64,000 nt of DNA, from assembly GCA_903813345.2 (NCBI GenBank), contig CAIIXF020000012.1, forward strand, positions 29,152,684 to 29,216,683, read 5' to 3'. Below the pieces are notes generated by a model. The model saw only the letters and a program-made list of their open reading frames with translations. It did not search any database and was not told the origin of the DNA. This document shows, in pieces, positions 35,576-48,200 of the stretch. The position numbers were made by a program, and so were the translations under genes. Each line of letters opens with the position of its first letter. The stretch's first letter is position 1. The stretch is from Owenia fusiformis. Lineage: Eukaryota; Annelida; Polychaeta; Sabellida; Oweniidae.

Positions 35576-36577
35576 TTATAGCATATCTATCAATATGAAA
35601 AATAATTTTGATGGAGTATGACTGGAAAGTGGATATAAAATTTTCAGATGTAATTTTCCCATAAAGTGGAAGATATCATTTCCCATAAAATGGGAAAAGG
35701 TCATCATGGTTTCTACGGCCATTCTTAAGAAGAGAGACATCAATATTAAAATTACATTTTTCTGGGAGCTAAAATTGCAACTTTTATTTGAACTCACATT
35801 GAGCTAATTTTACTGATCATATTGAATATTGAGTGAAGCTTAATTGTATTATACATGTATGAATTCACTCTACTATACCTTACATTTGGTGTTCATGAGC
35901 AACCCATTTGGCTTATTAGTAATAATTATGTTATTTGTTTTTATTTATCTGTTCCTTATGAATGGTTTATCGGAAGACTGTTAGATGTAAATAAGGTACT
36001 TTCAAAAATATACTTAACAATACAATTAGGCAAACAGAGTATCTTATGCATTTCTAGGGGTTAGGTATAGTAGAGTGGAATTATGCTTATCCAAAATGCA
36101 ATTAAGGTAAAGCTGGAAAATAACATTTTGCTAAAAATTGCTATATCTGCACATGTTATTTTCTAGTACAAAATAAAGTATTTATTGAGCCTTAATCCTA
36201 ATTTGTCTTTTACTATTTGACCTACTTAAGCGACATGACCCATTTTCACAAAAATTTCTAGATATTTTTTTTCACAAAAACTTCCAGATATGATGAAAAC
36301 CAACAAAAAATACCATGCATGAGTCATTTTGTGAGAAATGGTGACATATTGTTAGAGCCTCCAACTTTTTGGAGATGGTGTTTGGCGGTTGTTGTTTGGT
36401 GTCTGTAACAATATCTGTAACAAATGGTGGTCAGAATCTGCAACAAATGACAGTTGGTGACATTTTGCATGTTTATGCCTTGTTATATAAATGGCACTAG
36501 ATTATGTTACATCAAATTGTGTTCATGAGGAATATATGTTTTTCAGTGAGATAGGTTTTTCTATAGACAATATATCA
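35576..36577. other. Non-coding; inverted CATGCAAAATGTCACC family copy
   Basis: No gene. 36375-36480 is the reverse-oriented member of the family (GACAGTTGGTGACATTTTGC, ATGTTTATGCC). Frames of about 70 codons show no domain. Confidence 0.5.
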
Positions 36578-36825
36578 CATCCTCCGATCACAGGGCTTCA
36601 AAATCCAGAATATATTCTTTCTTTTTACCCCCTGCAATAAGCAGTTACCATTTCTCTGATTAAGAACTCGCAATCTGATTGGCTGTCACACCACTGCGAC
36701 AGAAATCATGTATAAGTCATTGCGCATAATTAGATCACGTGATTCAGTTAAATCTGGCGCTTCCAAATTGGTTATAGCAGGGGGAGGAAGGAGGTACAGA
36801 TTCTGGACACCTGCTTAGGAGGATG
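36578..36825 (-). mobile_element. hAT-like MITE, copy 3
   Basis: 248 bases, inverted relative to copies 1 and 2, from CATCCTCCGATCACAGGG to GCTTAGGAGGATG. It is flanked by a perfect 8-base duplication ATATATCA (36570-36577, 36826-36833). The imperfect inverted ends share CATCCTCC and CCAGAAT. Confidence 0.95.
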
Positions 36826-37358
36826 ATATATCATGACCAATATCTCAATAAAAAAGCAAATAAAAAAAGTCAATAATTTAAGTACTATTAATATTACGAT
36901 GCACAAATGTTTCCTGCGGATGTTTCCATCATAATGTTAATCATAAAAATGATTATTAAAAATTTGATTCATGAGTTTGTGTGATTGATAGTAAGTTTCG
37001 AAAAAATTGTTTTATTTTTACAATTTCTCTCTCAACATTCCATGTCATGCTTCATTTAATATTTTGTAAAATCTCCAACTTTTGAATTTATACCAGAATA
37101 ATCCGCAAACATCAGCATGCTTTTTGAGTGCTTCCAGCTTTCAACACCCTCTCCCTTCTAATGCCTTTAAAGAAGGAAAAGATTCAGTTTTTTTGTTTGT
37201 CATTTTTTGCCATGAAAATCATCTTGGAGTATTTTTGGTTTAAATTGTGGCTTCTCCATCCGCAAATACACTCCAAATGCAACCTAACTTCAAAACTTTT
37301 TTGTACCCCCCCCCCCCCCCCCCCCCGAATGGTTGTTTTTAATGTCGTTCAACTAGAA
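36826..37358. other. Non-coding; 21-base C run
   Basis: No gene. A run of 21 cytosines lies at 37306-37326. The 77-codon plus-strand frame reads through the C run as polyproline and is not supported. Confidence 0.6.
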
Positions 37359-37797
37359 TAACCCAGATGCGAGTAGAAATGATCTTGATTTACATCATTA
37401 AAAATTCACAATTCAGTCAAACTGATGTCATATTTGGAATCTACATGTAAAATAACATTTAGAAATGTGGTTTTGAAAAGAGTTTATCAACTTTGAAAAT
37501 TTAATTTTCTTTGAAAATGTGACTTCTAGGTCGGGGAGATTCCCCATAGTACCCATGTTGTAAAACCACAAAAAGTGAAATATCTTTTCTTGTGTTGGCC
37601 AGATAATATTTTCTTTTACTTGAAATATTTTAATGTGTATAACTATCAGATACATAAAGGTAATATGAAAAGTGAACCACTAAAACTGATGCATATTCAA
37701 GTTTAAGGAAATTTTGTAATACCCTGCCATGTTAATTCCCCCGAATCAGCCACCTGGTGGCGAAACTGGTAACTACCTACTCGCATCTGAGTAATTC
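37359..37797. mobile_element. TIR element with CAGATGCGAGTAG ends
   Basis: Inverted ends ACCCAGATGCGAGTAG and CTACTCGCATCTGAGT about 440 bases apart. No coding capacity. The target duplication is not clear, so borders are good to a few bases only. Confidence 0.65.
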
Positions 37798-38490
37798 CTG
37801 TAATGGCGTACTACTCATAAAGATAGTGCTACGCCAATGTATATGGATGTTTAGGATCAAATGAAAGTACGGAGAAGGATCATCAGCATATAGATGTATC
37901 CTGTATTGAGCATCAACTAGTTTACATATATTAACATCTTCCTGTAGATTGTATTTTAATTCCTATTATAACTTTCGAATTCTGAAAAGCTTTTAGTGTC
38001 AAAGGAAAAGTGCATAGAAATATAGTCAGCGTATATCATGCATTGACCATCAACTAGTTTAATCTCAAACAGAAAAGACCAGGAACATCTTCCTGTACTT
38101 TTACTTCTACCATTGTTATATCAAATGTAACAATTATAATATACAAAATATGTTAAGCACTAACAAAGTTATTCTGTCGATAATATGTTTTGCTGCTTAG
38201 GGGTCTCCCTTGCTTTTAATCACAATATGAGGGGTGATCAATAAACAATGGAGCTTTTTACACAGACATTTTTACCTGTATTACCTTCATTAAAATTAAG
38301 AGTTGCAAGACATCTTGCTTATGTTGTCTTCAACTTGTCAGGACAAATAGATAATTCAATGATGCATCATTGGGGAAAAAATCATTGAGATTTTTCAATA
38401 AGAAGCATCTGAGGAAAAATCCTGGGGAGAATACTGTAATCAGTCAACAATCAACAAGTTTAAAAGGAAATGTGATTTTGTAGTACTTAC
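37798..38490. other. Probable intron of the large gene
   Basis: Follows the donor of the exon at 38491-38775 on the minus strand. Two loosely similar stretches (CATCAACTAGTTTA with CATCTTCCTGTA near 37911 and 38049) suggest an old duplication. No further exon could be supported here. Confidence 0.5.
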
Positions 38491-38775
38491 CATTTAGTTC
38501 AATCTCCTCCTCACTTGTAGCAAGGTCTTTATCCATGAAATCTTCTTCATCTTCAGTGAAATCCATCACACCCTCATCCACATCTTCATTGTCACTGTTG
38601 ACTGTCACAATTTTCGAGATTTCAGTCTCATTACGGACAATGTTATCCAACAGTCCCTCCTCCTCTCCTTCACTAGTATTTGCCTCCTTAGCATTAGATT
38701 TTACAGTAGTAGTGGTGTCTGTAGAGGTTACGTTGCTACAGGACACAGTCGGCATATAACATGGTCTTCGGCCAC
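38491..38775 (-). CDS. Acidic internal exon of the large gene
   Basis: A 285-base exon. Acceptor TTTCTCCTCAG/GTGGCC and donor AATG/GTAAGTAC are both strong. The phase-1 exit of the giant exon joins exactly to the open frame here (reading ...RTGGRRPCYMPTVSCSN...), and the exon leaves in phase 1. It encodes 95 residues of serine-, threonine- and acid-rich sequence, ending DFTEDEEDFMDKDLATSEEE. KIVTVNSDNEDVDE has the form of a SUMO-interacting motif (hydrophobic core followed by acidic residues); this is inference. The DFTEDEED stretch echoes DFSDEDN at the end of the giant exon. Confidence 0.8.
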
Positions 38776-39212
38776 CTGAGGAGAAAGATGAATATTACCA
38801 TCATCATTGTCATCGTTATCATATTTCTTTTTCTTATTATTTGTGGTATTTCAAGAACTGTAGTTTCTGTTGTGAATATTTTCAGATATTGCATATGCAA
38901 TGCTTGAAACATGACAAAATGTCACCACTTGCAAATGGTTATTGGAATTTGTAAGAAACTGCTCTGTAAATTGGATCTTTTTGAGGAATTTTGAGAACTC
39001 TTGATGAGGTACACCAGTTGTTTATGTAGTTCGTTTTGTAAATAGAGTCTTACAGATTCTATAAATGATTCTGAACCTTCCCTTTATTCAGAGAATTTCT
39101 TGAGAAGATATATTATACATGTCTTCCTCAGGATATTACACTACATCCTACATAACTATTAACCTTTTTATTGTTAGTATTTCTAAAAAAAGAAAAGCCA
39201 CAAGGACAATAC
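38776..39212 (-). other. 437-bp intron of the large gene
   Basis: Bounded by donor ACAG/GTATTG and acceptor TTTCTCCTCAG on the minus strand. Inside is a short fragment of the dispersed repeat (ACAAAATGTCACCACTTGC near 38912). If the intron were kept, the frame would run about 20 codons further, through hydrophobic GIVLVAFLFLEILTI, before a stop. Confidence 0.75.
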
Positions 39213-42200
39213 CTGTTCTAATTTTCTTCATCAGACCCTCTCTGATAATAGGACCTTCCAAGTTGTCTTCATCAGAAAAATCATAAACTGCTTCATTCAT
39301 GACTTCCATAAGTTTGGTTGATTGTAATCCTGCTTTGGTCTCAATACCTATTTGATCATCATCGTTTACTTTTGTTTCTCTTTCAGTTAGTTGCTCTTCT
39401 CTGTTCCCAATTTGTGTTTGCTGCAATGTTTTGTTTTTAATATCATTAGCATTTTGGGTGTTAGTACGATCACTGTCTTTATGATGAGAATGTTTCTGTT
39501 GAGAGTTAATCCCATGTTTTTTATTTGTTTGATTTAACTGAATATTGTTCCTTTTTGGTCGACCATTGTTATTTCTCATCATCTGATCTCGTAGAGAAGG
39601 GACTTCATTAGCCATAGCATGTTCAGATGGCTCTCCATTATCACTGAGCGTTCTGTGGTGTATATGTTCACGTTTCTCAACAGCAATATCTGGTATTTTA
39701 TTTCTTTGGTTCAAGTTGAAATCTTCTTGATTAAGACGAACTACCATTACTCTCATTTGCCTTGTGGCTCTTATTTTTCCATATTTCCCTGCATTGCTTC
39801 TTCTCTTAACTTTGTATTGAGTTTTTTGCTTTTTGGACTTTGACAGCTCATTCTTATCTCCATTCTTCGAGAATTTCTGTCTTAACTTTTGTTTTGCAAA
39901 GGTGATCTTTTCCTCGTATATATAATCCAGTTTGTTATAATGAACCCAATAGGGAAGACTTGGTTTATTCCTTGGCCTCAAATTGAATCGCTTGGGACTT
40001 CCCCTAACTGGTGACTTTTTTCTCTTAGTGTATTTCCTCTTTTTCCGAAGCTGTTTCACCTCATTTTGTTGAACACTTGGTTCTTCTAAGCTGATATAAT
40101 CAGGTTTCATTAGACCAGTCTCTGGACATAGCACAAGGGTATCACTTTGTAAACTCCCAACATCTTGAATTGAGATATGTGTTGGTTGTAAATCACTATC
40201 ACCATCATTGATTGTTGCATTGTCTGTTTTATTTACATATTGTGATTTAGTATCTTTGGTTCCATGTGTACATGCACCTTTAATAGATGGACTTTCACAG
40301 ACTGAGTTCCTGACATTTGACACCTTTGTTCTATCATCTGTTTTGACTGCTACATTAACTATTTTTGGCGAATCTGCATTTTCATTGGTTTGCTTGGGAT
40401 CAAGTAGATTTACGATTTCACCTTGAGGTTCACTTGCTGTTTTAGCATTCACTGCCGAACATGTTTCCTTAACACCACTTATTTCAGCATTACTGCAAAT
40501 AGCATGAGTAACATCAACTGCTTTATTCAATTTTTTCTCTGCGGAACCAACAACATTTTGATCATTTGAGAATATTTGATTAACACAGTCATCGATAAGG
40601 TGTCTGGTAAATACAGGTTTGCCTCCCAGATTAACTGCATTTTCTATCGTGCATTTCGAGTGTTGACCATAAAAACTTCTATTGATAGAATCATCATCTA
40701 CTAGAGATTTTTTGTTAAACCCGGGTTTATGTTCTGCAGTAACTTTATTTTCATGTGTCTTGTTATTTTCCCCTCTCATCATTTCATTCAGCTTACTGTC
40801 GATGAATGCTTGGACTGTTTGCACAGGTTGAATTGATTCAGCTCTTCTTTCATTAACATTTGCATGTGGTGTATGAGCCTTGACTTTTGCACCCCATTGC
40901 TTTTTAAAGTGAACATGATGATGCTTGGGTGTTTCAGGTTTTTCCTTTCTAGATAAAGTGGTAGAATTTGTAAGAGGCCTGGGATTGGGATTGATTTGGG
41001 TTGTAGAGTGTGAACCTGTGGAATTGACTTGGTGTATAGAGCTGGTATGGTACAAACTATTTTCATGGGAAGTAGTTATGGCCCTAGGAGTAGTATTGCT
41101 GGTTGAATTTGCCTGGAGTTTAGAATTTGAATCAGTTGTGAGATTTGTAATAGCTGTGTAAGTGGTGTGGTTAAGGGGCTTGGTATATGTTGTGTAAGTT
41201 GTTTTGGGTATAAAACTGGATTTTGTGATATTTGTAATAAGCCTTGCTTGATCTGGGTGATTAACACTGTTTGTGAAATTCCTCTTTGTAATATTCCTTG
41301 CTTGATCTGGTGGATTAACAATGGTTGTGAGATTTGTATTTGTAACATGGCTCACCTGATTTTGGGGACTTGCATGAACTGGTTGATTAACATTGGTTTT
41401 GAGATTTGTAAGATCTATAGGAATTGTGTGATTAGTAGTATAATTGAGATTTGCCTGACCATGACTCATCGATTTTACATGGGTTGTGAGACCTCTGATT
41501 TTTACATTGGTTGTAAGATTTGTATCTGTTATAGGATTTGTATATGTGTTGGTATGGGTAACATGATTTGTATATGCACTAGCATGGGGAATGGGCTTTG
41601 TATGAGCCTTGACATGAGCTATGGGAACTGAATTAGTGTTGGCACGGGGTATTTGATTTGTATGTACATCGAATATGGGAAATGAATGAACATTTGTATG
41701 ACCTACTTGATTTTTATGAGCATTAACATGAGGGATGGGTTTTGAATGAGTGTTGGTATGAATGACAGAATTTCTATTGTTTGTGAAATGTCCTCGAATT
41801 GTGGGGCAAATTTGGGAAACAGAATTCTGTTGAGCAACAAGGTTGGCACTGCTTGATAAACATGCATCAGTTGCATAATTGCTGACAAAGGCTATAGACT
41901 TGTTTTGTTCTGTAACACTGGTATATCCCGTTTGATGAACATTACCACTTCCACTAATCAAGTTAGAGACACTGCCACGATTTGAAAAGTCATGGTGTGG
42001 AGTTGGCCTTTTTGGTCTCATTGAACTTGTGTTTAGCACACTAGCAGAGATTCTAGGCGCATCTAATGTTGTATTGGGTTCCTCATCAGATGACAATGCA
42101 TATGTTTCATAAAATGGGACATCATATTTGAACGGTATTTTTGGTGTTATACTTTTAGAATCACTGATCAATATTTCCTTTAATGACATATCTGAGTTGG

Positions 42201-45200
42201 GAAAATTTACATGGTGATTATTTGCTTTTGGTATGATATATTCAACATGGCTCTTTGGGACATCTCCCTCTATCGACTTCTTGGAGTTGGGGGTACTTAT
42301 TTTGTCAATATGTACCTTTGATGAAATCTGTTCAGTTAGGCTGTTTGGGGGCTCCTCATTTAGAGACTTATTAGAGTTTGGATCATGTTCCTGGAGATTA
42401 TGGACTTCATGTGTTATACACTCACTGTAGGTGCTGTTAATTTCACCTTGAGGCTTATTTGAGGTTGGGGCGTTTATTAGGTCACTTTGTACCTTTTCTG
42501 TAACATCTGTTACACTTTGGTTGTTCAACATTCTCTCCTCTCCTGATATATTTGGATTTAGTACCATTATTGGGTCATTATGTTCACGATGCTTACTTCT
42601 GCTGCTGATGTGGTCACTGATTATTTCATTCTCTACTAACTTACTGGACATTGGGACATTTACTTTGTCCTTAAAAGGACTTGCACTAGCTTTTATAAAT
42701 TCATCATCTTCAGTATCATCATCTAGTGCACCTAAAGTGGAAGCCATTGAAACAATGTGTTCTGAGTCAGTTATAGCAGGTACTAATTCAGAAGTTGGTA
42801 GCTGCTCTTTGACAAACATTTCACATTCATGTTCAATGCCTGGATGGATATCCTCTTTTACAACACCTTTGTCAGATGTTTCACGATCAATGATCAAAGG
42901 AGTTTCTCTAACAGGTGACTTACTTTCAATTGTTGAAGAAACATTATCACAAAATGATGTTTCATTTTCCCTGGAAGAAGGAACACTTTGTGTGACTGTT
43001 ATCTCACTTTCATTAGTTGATGGACCAATATCTTTGTGTGATATTTCAGTACCCAATGTTGAAGAGGTACTTCTCTTATCAGATCTTTCATCTCTATCAA
43101 CTAAAGGAGAAATGGCTCTGCCGGGTATTTTAGGACAAATAGAAGAAGGAACAATCTCTTTGACATGATTATGGATTGGAGAAACCATCTCTATATCTGA
43201 TATTCTAAGGTCATTTGATGAGGCATGAATATCACTGACTGATATTTCTGGCCCAATAGATGAAGAAGCATGGCTGGACTTTTCACTAGCAAAGGTGGAG
43301 GGATCAACACCTATGTTAGATATTTCAGGACTTAAAGTTGAAGACTCGCTCTTCTTGTCAGACTCATCATCTTTATAAGCTGAAGTGGAAATGACTTTGT
43401 CAAGTATTTCATTTTCAATGGCAGACTCAACAGTATCTAAGGCATTGCAAGATGTTTCATGTTTGTAGGTACTGACTGCATCACTTGATAACCTGGAAGT
43501 AGGTTTATCAGTCTCTCTGTTATCTTCAAGATTACATGTTGAACTAACCACTTCATTCACATTAGTCTCATCAAAACCATCACTTGTAGCATCATTAGCA
43601 TTTTCCTTTGCTTCAGATTCGAGGTTCTGACTACTTATGGAATTAATGTCATCAAATTTAAGTTGTGACAATACTAATGATTCACATGGCTTACTGGCAC
43701 TGACTTTGCTGCTATCTGGAACATTTGATGGCTCTACAACTTCACATAGATTTGTACTCTCATTATCAAACAATGGTTTATCCAATGAGACTTTGGACTT
43801 TGGGTCAATAACAGTGTCAGTATCTCCTTGGTTTATACTTTCAGTAAGCTCTGTTTCATGTTTTTCTTTAGGGACAATGTCTACTGATACAATTTGATCA
43901 ATTTTGTCGCTGCTCACTCCTTTTGAATCATCAAAACATATTTCTTTGGATCCAACATGATTTCCTCGGTCAAGTGTGCTATATTTCGTATACTTCTTTA
44001 TCTCAGATTTTGATAATTTTGGAAGCACTACTTTTAGAATTGGCTGTTTGTTAGTATGATCAAAATTAATTAATAAATATGAACCTTCTTCACTTATTGG
44101 AACTTTGGAGTCAATATTATCAGACATTGAGTCCATATCAACAGATTTTAAGTCCATACCATTAGGTGTTGAGTCTATATCATCAGATTGTGAGTCCAAG
44201 TCACTTGCCTTTGAGTCCATATCATTGGGATTTGAGTCCATATCAACTGACTTTGAGTTCACATCATCAGGTTTTGAGTTCATATCATTGGACTTTGATC
44301 CAATATCACTGGACTTTGAGTTCAAATCAACAGACTTTAAGTTCATTTCATCAGACTTTGAGTATATATCATTAGGGCTTGAGTCTATATCATTAGATTT
44401 TGGCTCTATATCATTGAATTTTGAGTCAATATCACCATGATTAGAGTCCATATCATCAACCTTTGAGTCCATATCAATAGGCATTGAGTCCACATCATCA
44501 GGCTTTGCATCTATTTCAACAGAATTGAAGTCCACGTCAGGCTTTGAGTCCATATGATTGGACTTTGGCTCCATATCATTGGGTTTTGGGTCGAAATCAC
44601 CAGGCTTTAAGTCCATATCATTAATTTTTGAGTCTGTATCAACAAAATTTGAGTCTACATCAGGTTTTGATTCTATTTCACCAGGCTTTGAGTCAATATC
44701 AATATATTTGGAGTCTATATCATCAGACATGGAGTCTTTAGCAACAGACTTTGAGTTTATTTCACCAGGCTTTGAGTTCATATCATCAGGGTTTGAGTCC
44801 ATATCATTAAGTTTCGAGTCTATATCAACAAATCTCGAGTCCATATCATTGAAATGAGAAATAGTATCATTAGGCTTTGAAACTGAATCATCAGACTTTA
44901 AGTCCATTTCATTAGGCTTTGAATCAATTTCATTGTACTTTGGCTCCATATACTTGGGGTTTGAGTCCATATCACCAAGATTTGAGCCTATATTATTAAG
45001 CTTTGAGTCTATATCAACAGAATTTGAGTTTACCTCAGGCTTTAAGTCCATTTCATCTGCCTTTGAGTCTATTTCATTGGACTTTGGGTCCATATCCTTG
45101 GAGTTTGAGTCCATATCACCAGATGTTGAGTCCATACCATTAAGCTTTGAGTCCATATCAACAGAATTTGAGTTAACCTCAGGCTTTAAGTCCATTTCAT

Positions 45201-48200
45201 CTGCATGTGAGTCTATTTTATTAGACTTTGGCTCCATATCCTTGGGTTTTGAGTCCGTATCATTAAGCTTTGAGTCCATATTAACATAATTTGAGTCTAC
45301 ATCATTGGTCTTTGACTCCAAATTCTCAGTTTTTGGGTCAATATCATTCGGGTTTAAGTGCAGATTACCAGGTTTTAGTTCAATACCTCCAGGCTCTGAG
45401 TCAACATAAGCAGTTGATGATGGTGAATATGGATCATCAGACTTTAAATTCATATTACAAGGCTTTGCTCCCATAACAACAGTCTTTATATTCATATCAC
45501 CAGGCTTTATTTCCATAACATCTGTCTTTGTGTCAATACCACCAGACTTTGTTTCTATAACATATGGTGTTGTATACATATCATCAGATTTTGCCCCCAT
45601 AACATCAGTCTTTGAGTTCATATCACCAGGCTTGGAGTTTATATCACAAGGTCTTGATTCCATATCATTGGTCTCTGAATTTACACCACAAGGTCTTGAT
45701 TCCATATCACCAAGCTCTGTATCTGTGTTCATATGAGGCCTTGAGTCCCTATGAGTACTATCAGCTGTTGAGCTCATCTTTTCAGATATTAGATTCATAT
45801 CATCTAGTTCTGAGTCTTTATCACCTGGATATGGGTTCATACCAAAGGTTTGATCAGACATTGAGTCTTTATTCTCTAGCTTAGAATCATTTTCCTCTGG
45901 TTTTAATCCTGATTTTGGATCTATATCATTGGGTTCTAATCCTAATTTTGGATCTATATCATTAGATTCCAATCCTAATTTTGGATCTTTGACTTTATGT
46001 TCCAATCCGAATTTTGGAGCTATACCTTTAGGTTCCAATCCTGACTTTAAATCTCTATCATTAGGTATTAATCCAAACAGCTCAGCAAGGATATGTAACA
46101 TCATCTTTTTCCTCACAGAAGAATCCGCACTTTGGATTTCTAGGATGGATTCTAGCTCAACCAGGATTGCATCTACCTCATCCTTCAAGATGACGTCGTT
46201 CCAATGATTGGAGTAGGTCTGGTTCGCCATGGCAACTGAGGAGGGGGTCACCTGAGTGCTGTTTAATCCACATAGAGCTGGGCTTTCATTAAGGTATAAA
46301 TCATATGCTGCTTTCCGGTTGCACAAATCTGTGATGTGATTTTCAAACTCATCTTCAAGTTCAGCAAGACTATCTTCTATTTCTGATTCAACGCCGTTGG
46401 CATTAAATATTCCTTCATCATTGATATCAGCATCATTATTAACAATTTCACTGTTATTAATTTCATTAATGACAACTTTATTGTAATCATTTTTATTGAT
46501 GTCATTTTCTTCATTAGCATCACCTGGAGCACCTTTACTGAATGAACAATCTTCACTATTCTTCTTGAGATCACAACTTGGTTGAGGGCTTAAAGAGAAT
46601 ACATTTCCTTCTCTAGGTGGACAATTAAGAGGAAGAGCTCTATCTTGCTTGAGATCATCAGCTATATGCTTAGTTGCACAAAGGCATCTTTTTGAATTGC
46701 TTGTGGTTGAGGACTTTTCTAAAGGGTTATTTTTGGACTTTCCCTGTGATCTTTTAGGGTGTTTCTCTTGGGATATGTTTCTGAGCTTCTCAATGTTATT
46801 CTTGAGCCGATTGAAAGTAGCTTGTGATATACTGCTAGCATTGTCATTTTCTTCTGATCCATCTTTGAGAGTATCTATTTCTGCATCATTCAGTTTTTCA
46901 CAGAGGTTATTTCCCTTTGGTGTATCTTTGAGATTATCATTTTCTTCATCCATGAGTTGTATTTCAGAGATGTCAATTCCTTGTGATGTATCTTTGATAG
47001 TATCTTTTTCTGGTTCCTTAAAAATTTTGGAGGTGTCATTTGCTTTTAAGAGAAGTGACGCAAATATATTTCTTTCTGAATGCTTCTCTGCTGAATTACT
47101 GTTGCTTTTTTCATCATCTGTGGTAGATAGATTTATTGAAAATATATTTCTTTCATGTTTTACTTTCGTATCCTGGTGACATGGTGTCTGGGAGTTTATA
47201 TCTAGAGTTTTAGACATAGAAGTATCTCCTTTGCCTTTTTCATTCGTGTAAGTTCCATCAGCAGAAGCTAGTTGGTTTGTTTGGTAGATCACTAATTTAT
47301 CATGAACCGGTTCATTCTGTGATGGTTTTCGTCGGCGACCTGATTTCTTTGCTGATATTAATGAATGGAAAAGTTTCTTCAGTTTCTTCATCCTATCTAG
47401 TTTATCATTACCTATTAGGCTTACACCTATTGGGGTTGTCCTTGGTGATGATTGCTTCTCTTTGTTCATGCGATCAGAATTACTAAGGGCAAATTCTTCA
47501 TCTATTTTGGCCTGTTTGTTTGTATGTTCACTCAGGTCAATATCATTTTCTGACGTCTTTAATAGTTCATCTTTGTTTTGAGCATTTGGTGTATCTATCG
47601 TGCAAGTGTGCGCTGTCAGAGCATCAGTGTTCATATGTGCACCCATTTTTGGAGAACTTGCTATAAATGCTTTTGTACTTGGATAATTTGTTTTAATTGC
47701 ACCCTTTGTTGAAGCAGCCATTGATATTTGATCTACCCTTGAACAGGATCTTTCTGTAAATGTGTTTTGTTTTGTAGCAATTGTGTGTACATCCATGTTT
47801 GTAGCAGATGTTTCTAATGCATTCATGTTTGCAGCAGTTACTGTGGGTGCATTATCTTTTATGCTTGCTGCAACATTATCACTAGACATTAGTCCAACAT
47901 TACTGTCATTAATTTGGAAATTTTTATTCATGAACTTGTATTGGAGTTTGGTAAGTTTTGTAAGTGCAGGGTACAAATTAGAATGACTTGGTGCATTCAT
48001 ATTTTGTTTAAATGTTCCATCACCCTTAATGTTTTCATTTGGCTCTTTTGTTCGACTATACTCATCCAGACATTCCCCCTCATTATGTTCCTCATTATTT
48101 GAGTCACTTGTATCTTCCATGTAATCATTAGATTTCTTAAGGATTGTCATGGTTGCTCTTTTCTTATTCTTGATGCGATCATATATTGTATCATTGAGGC

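Noticed and set aside
42521-43168. 215-codon plus-strand frame, and other plus-strand frames between 39.6 and 49.4 kb
   Set aside because: Antisense shadows of the giant exon; their repeats mirror the coding repeats of the minus strand.
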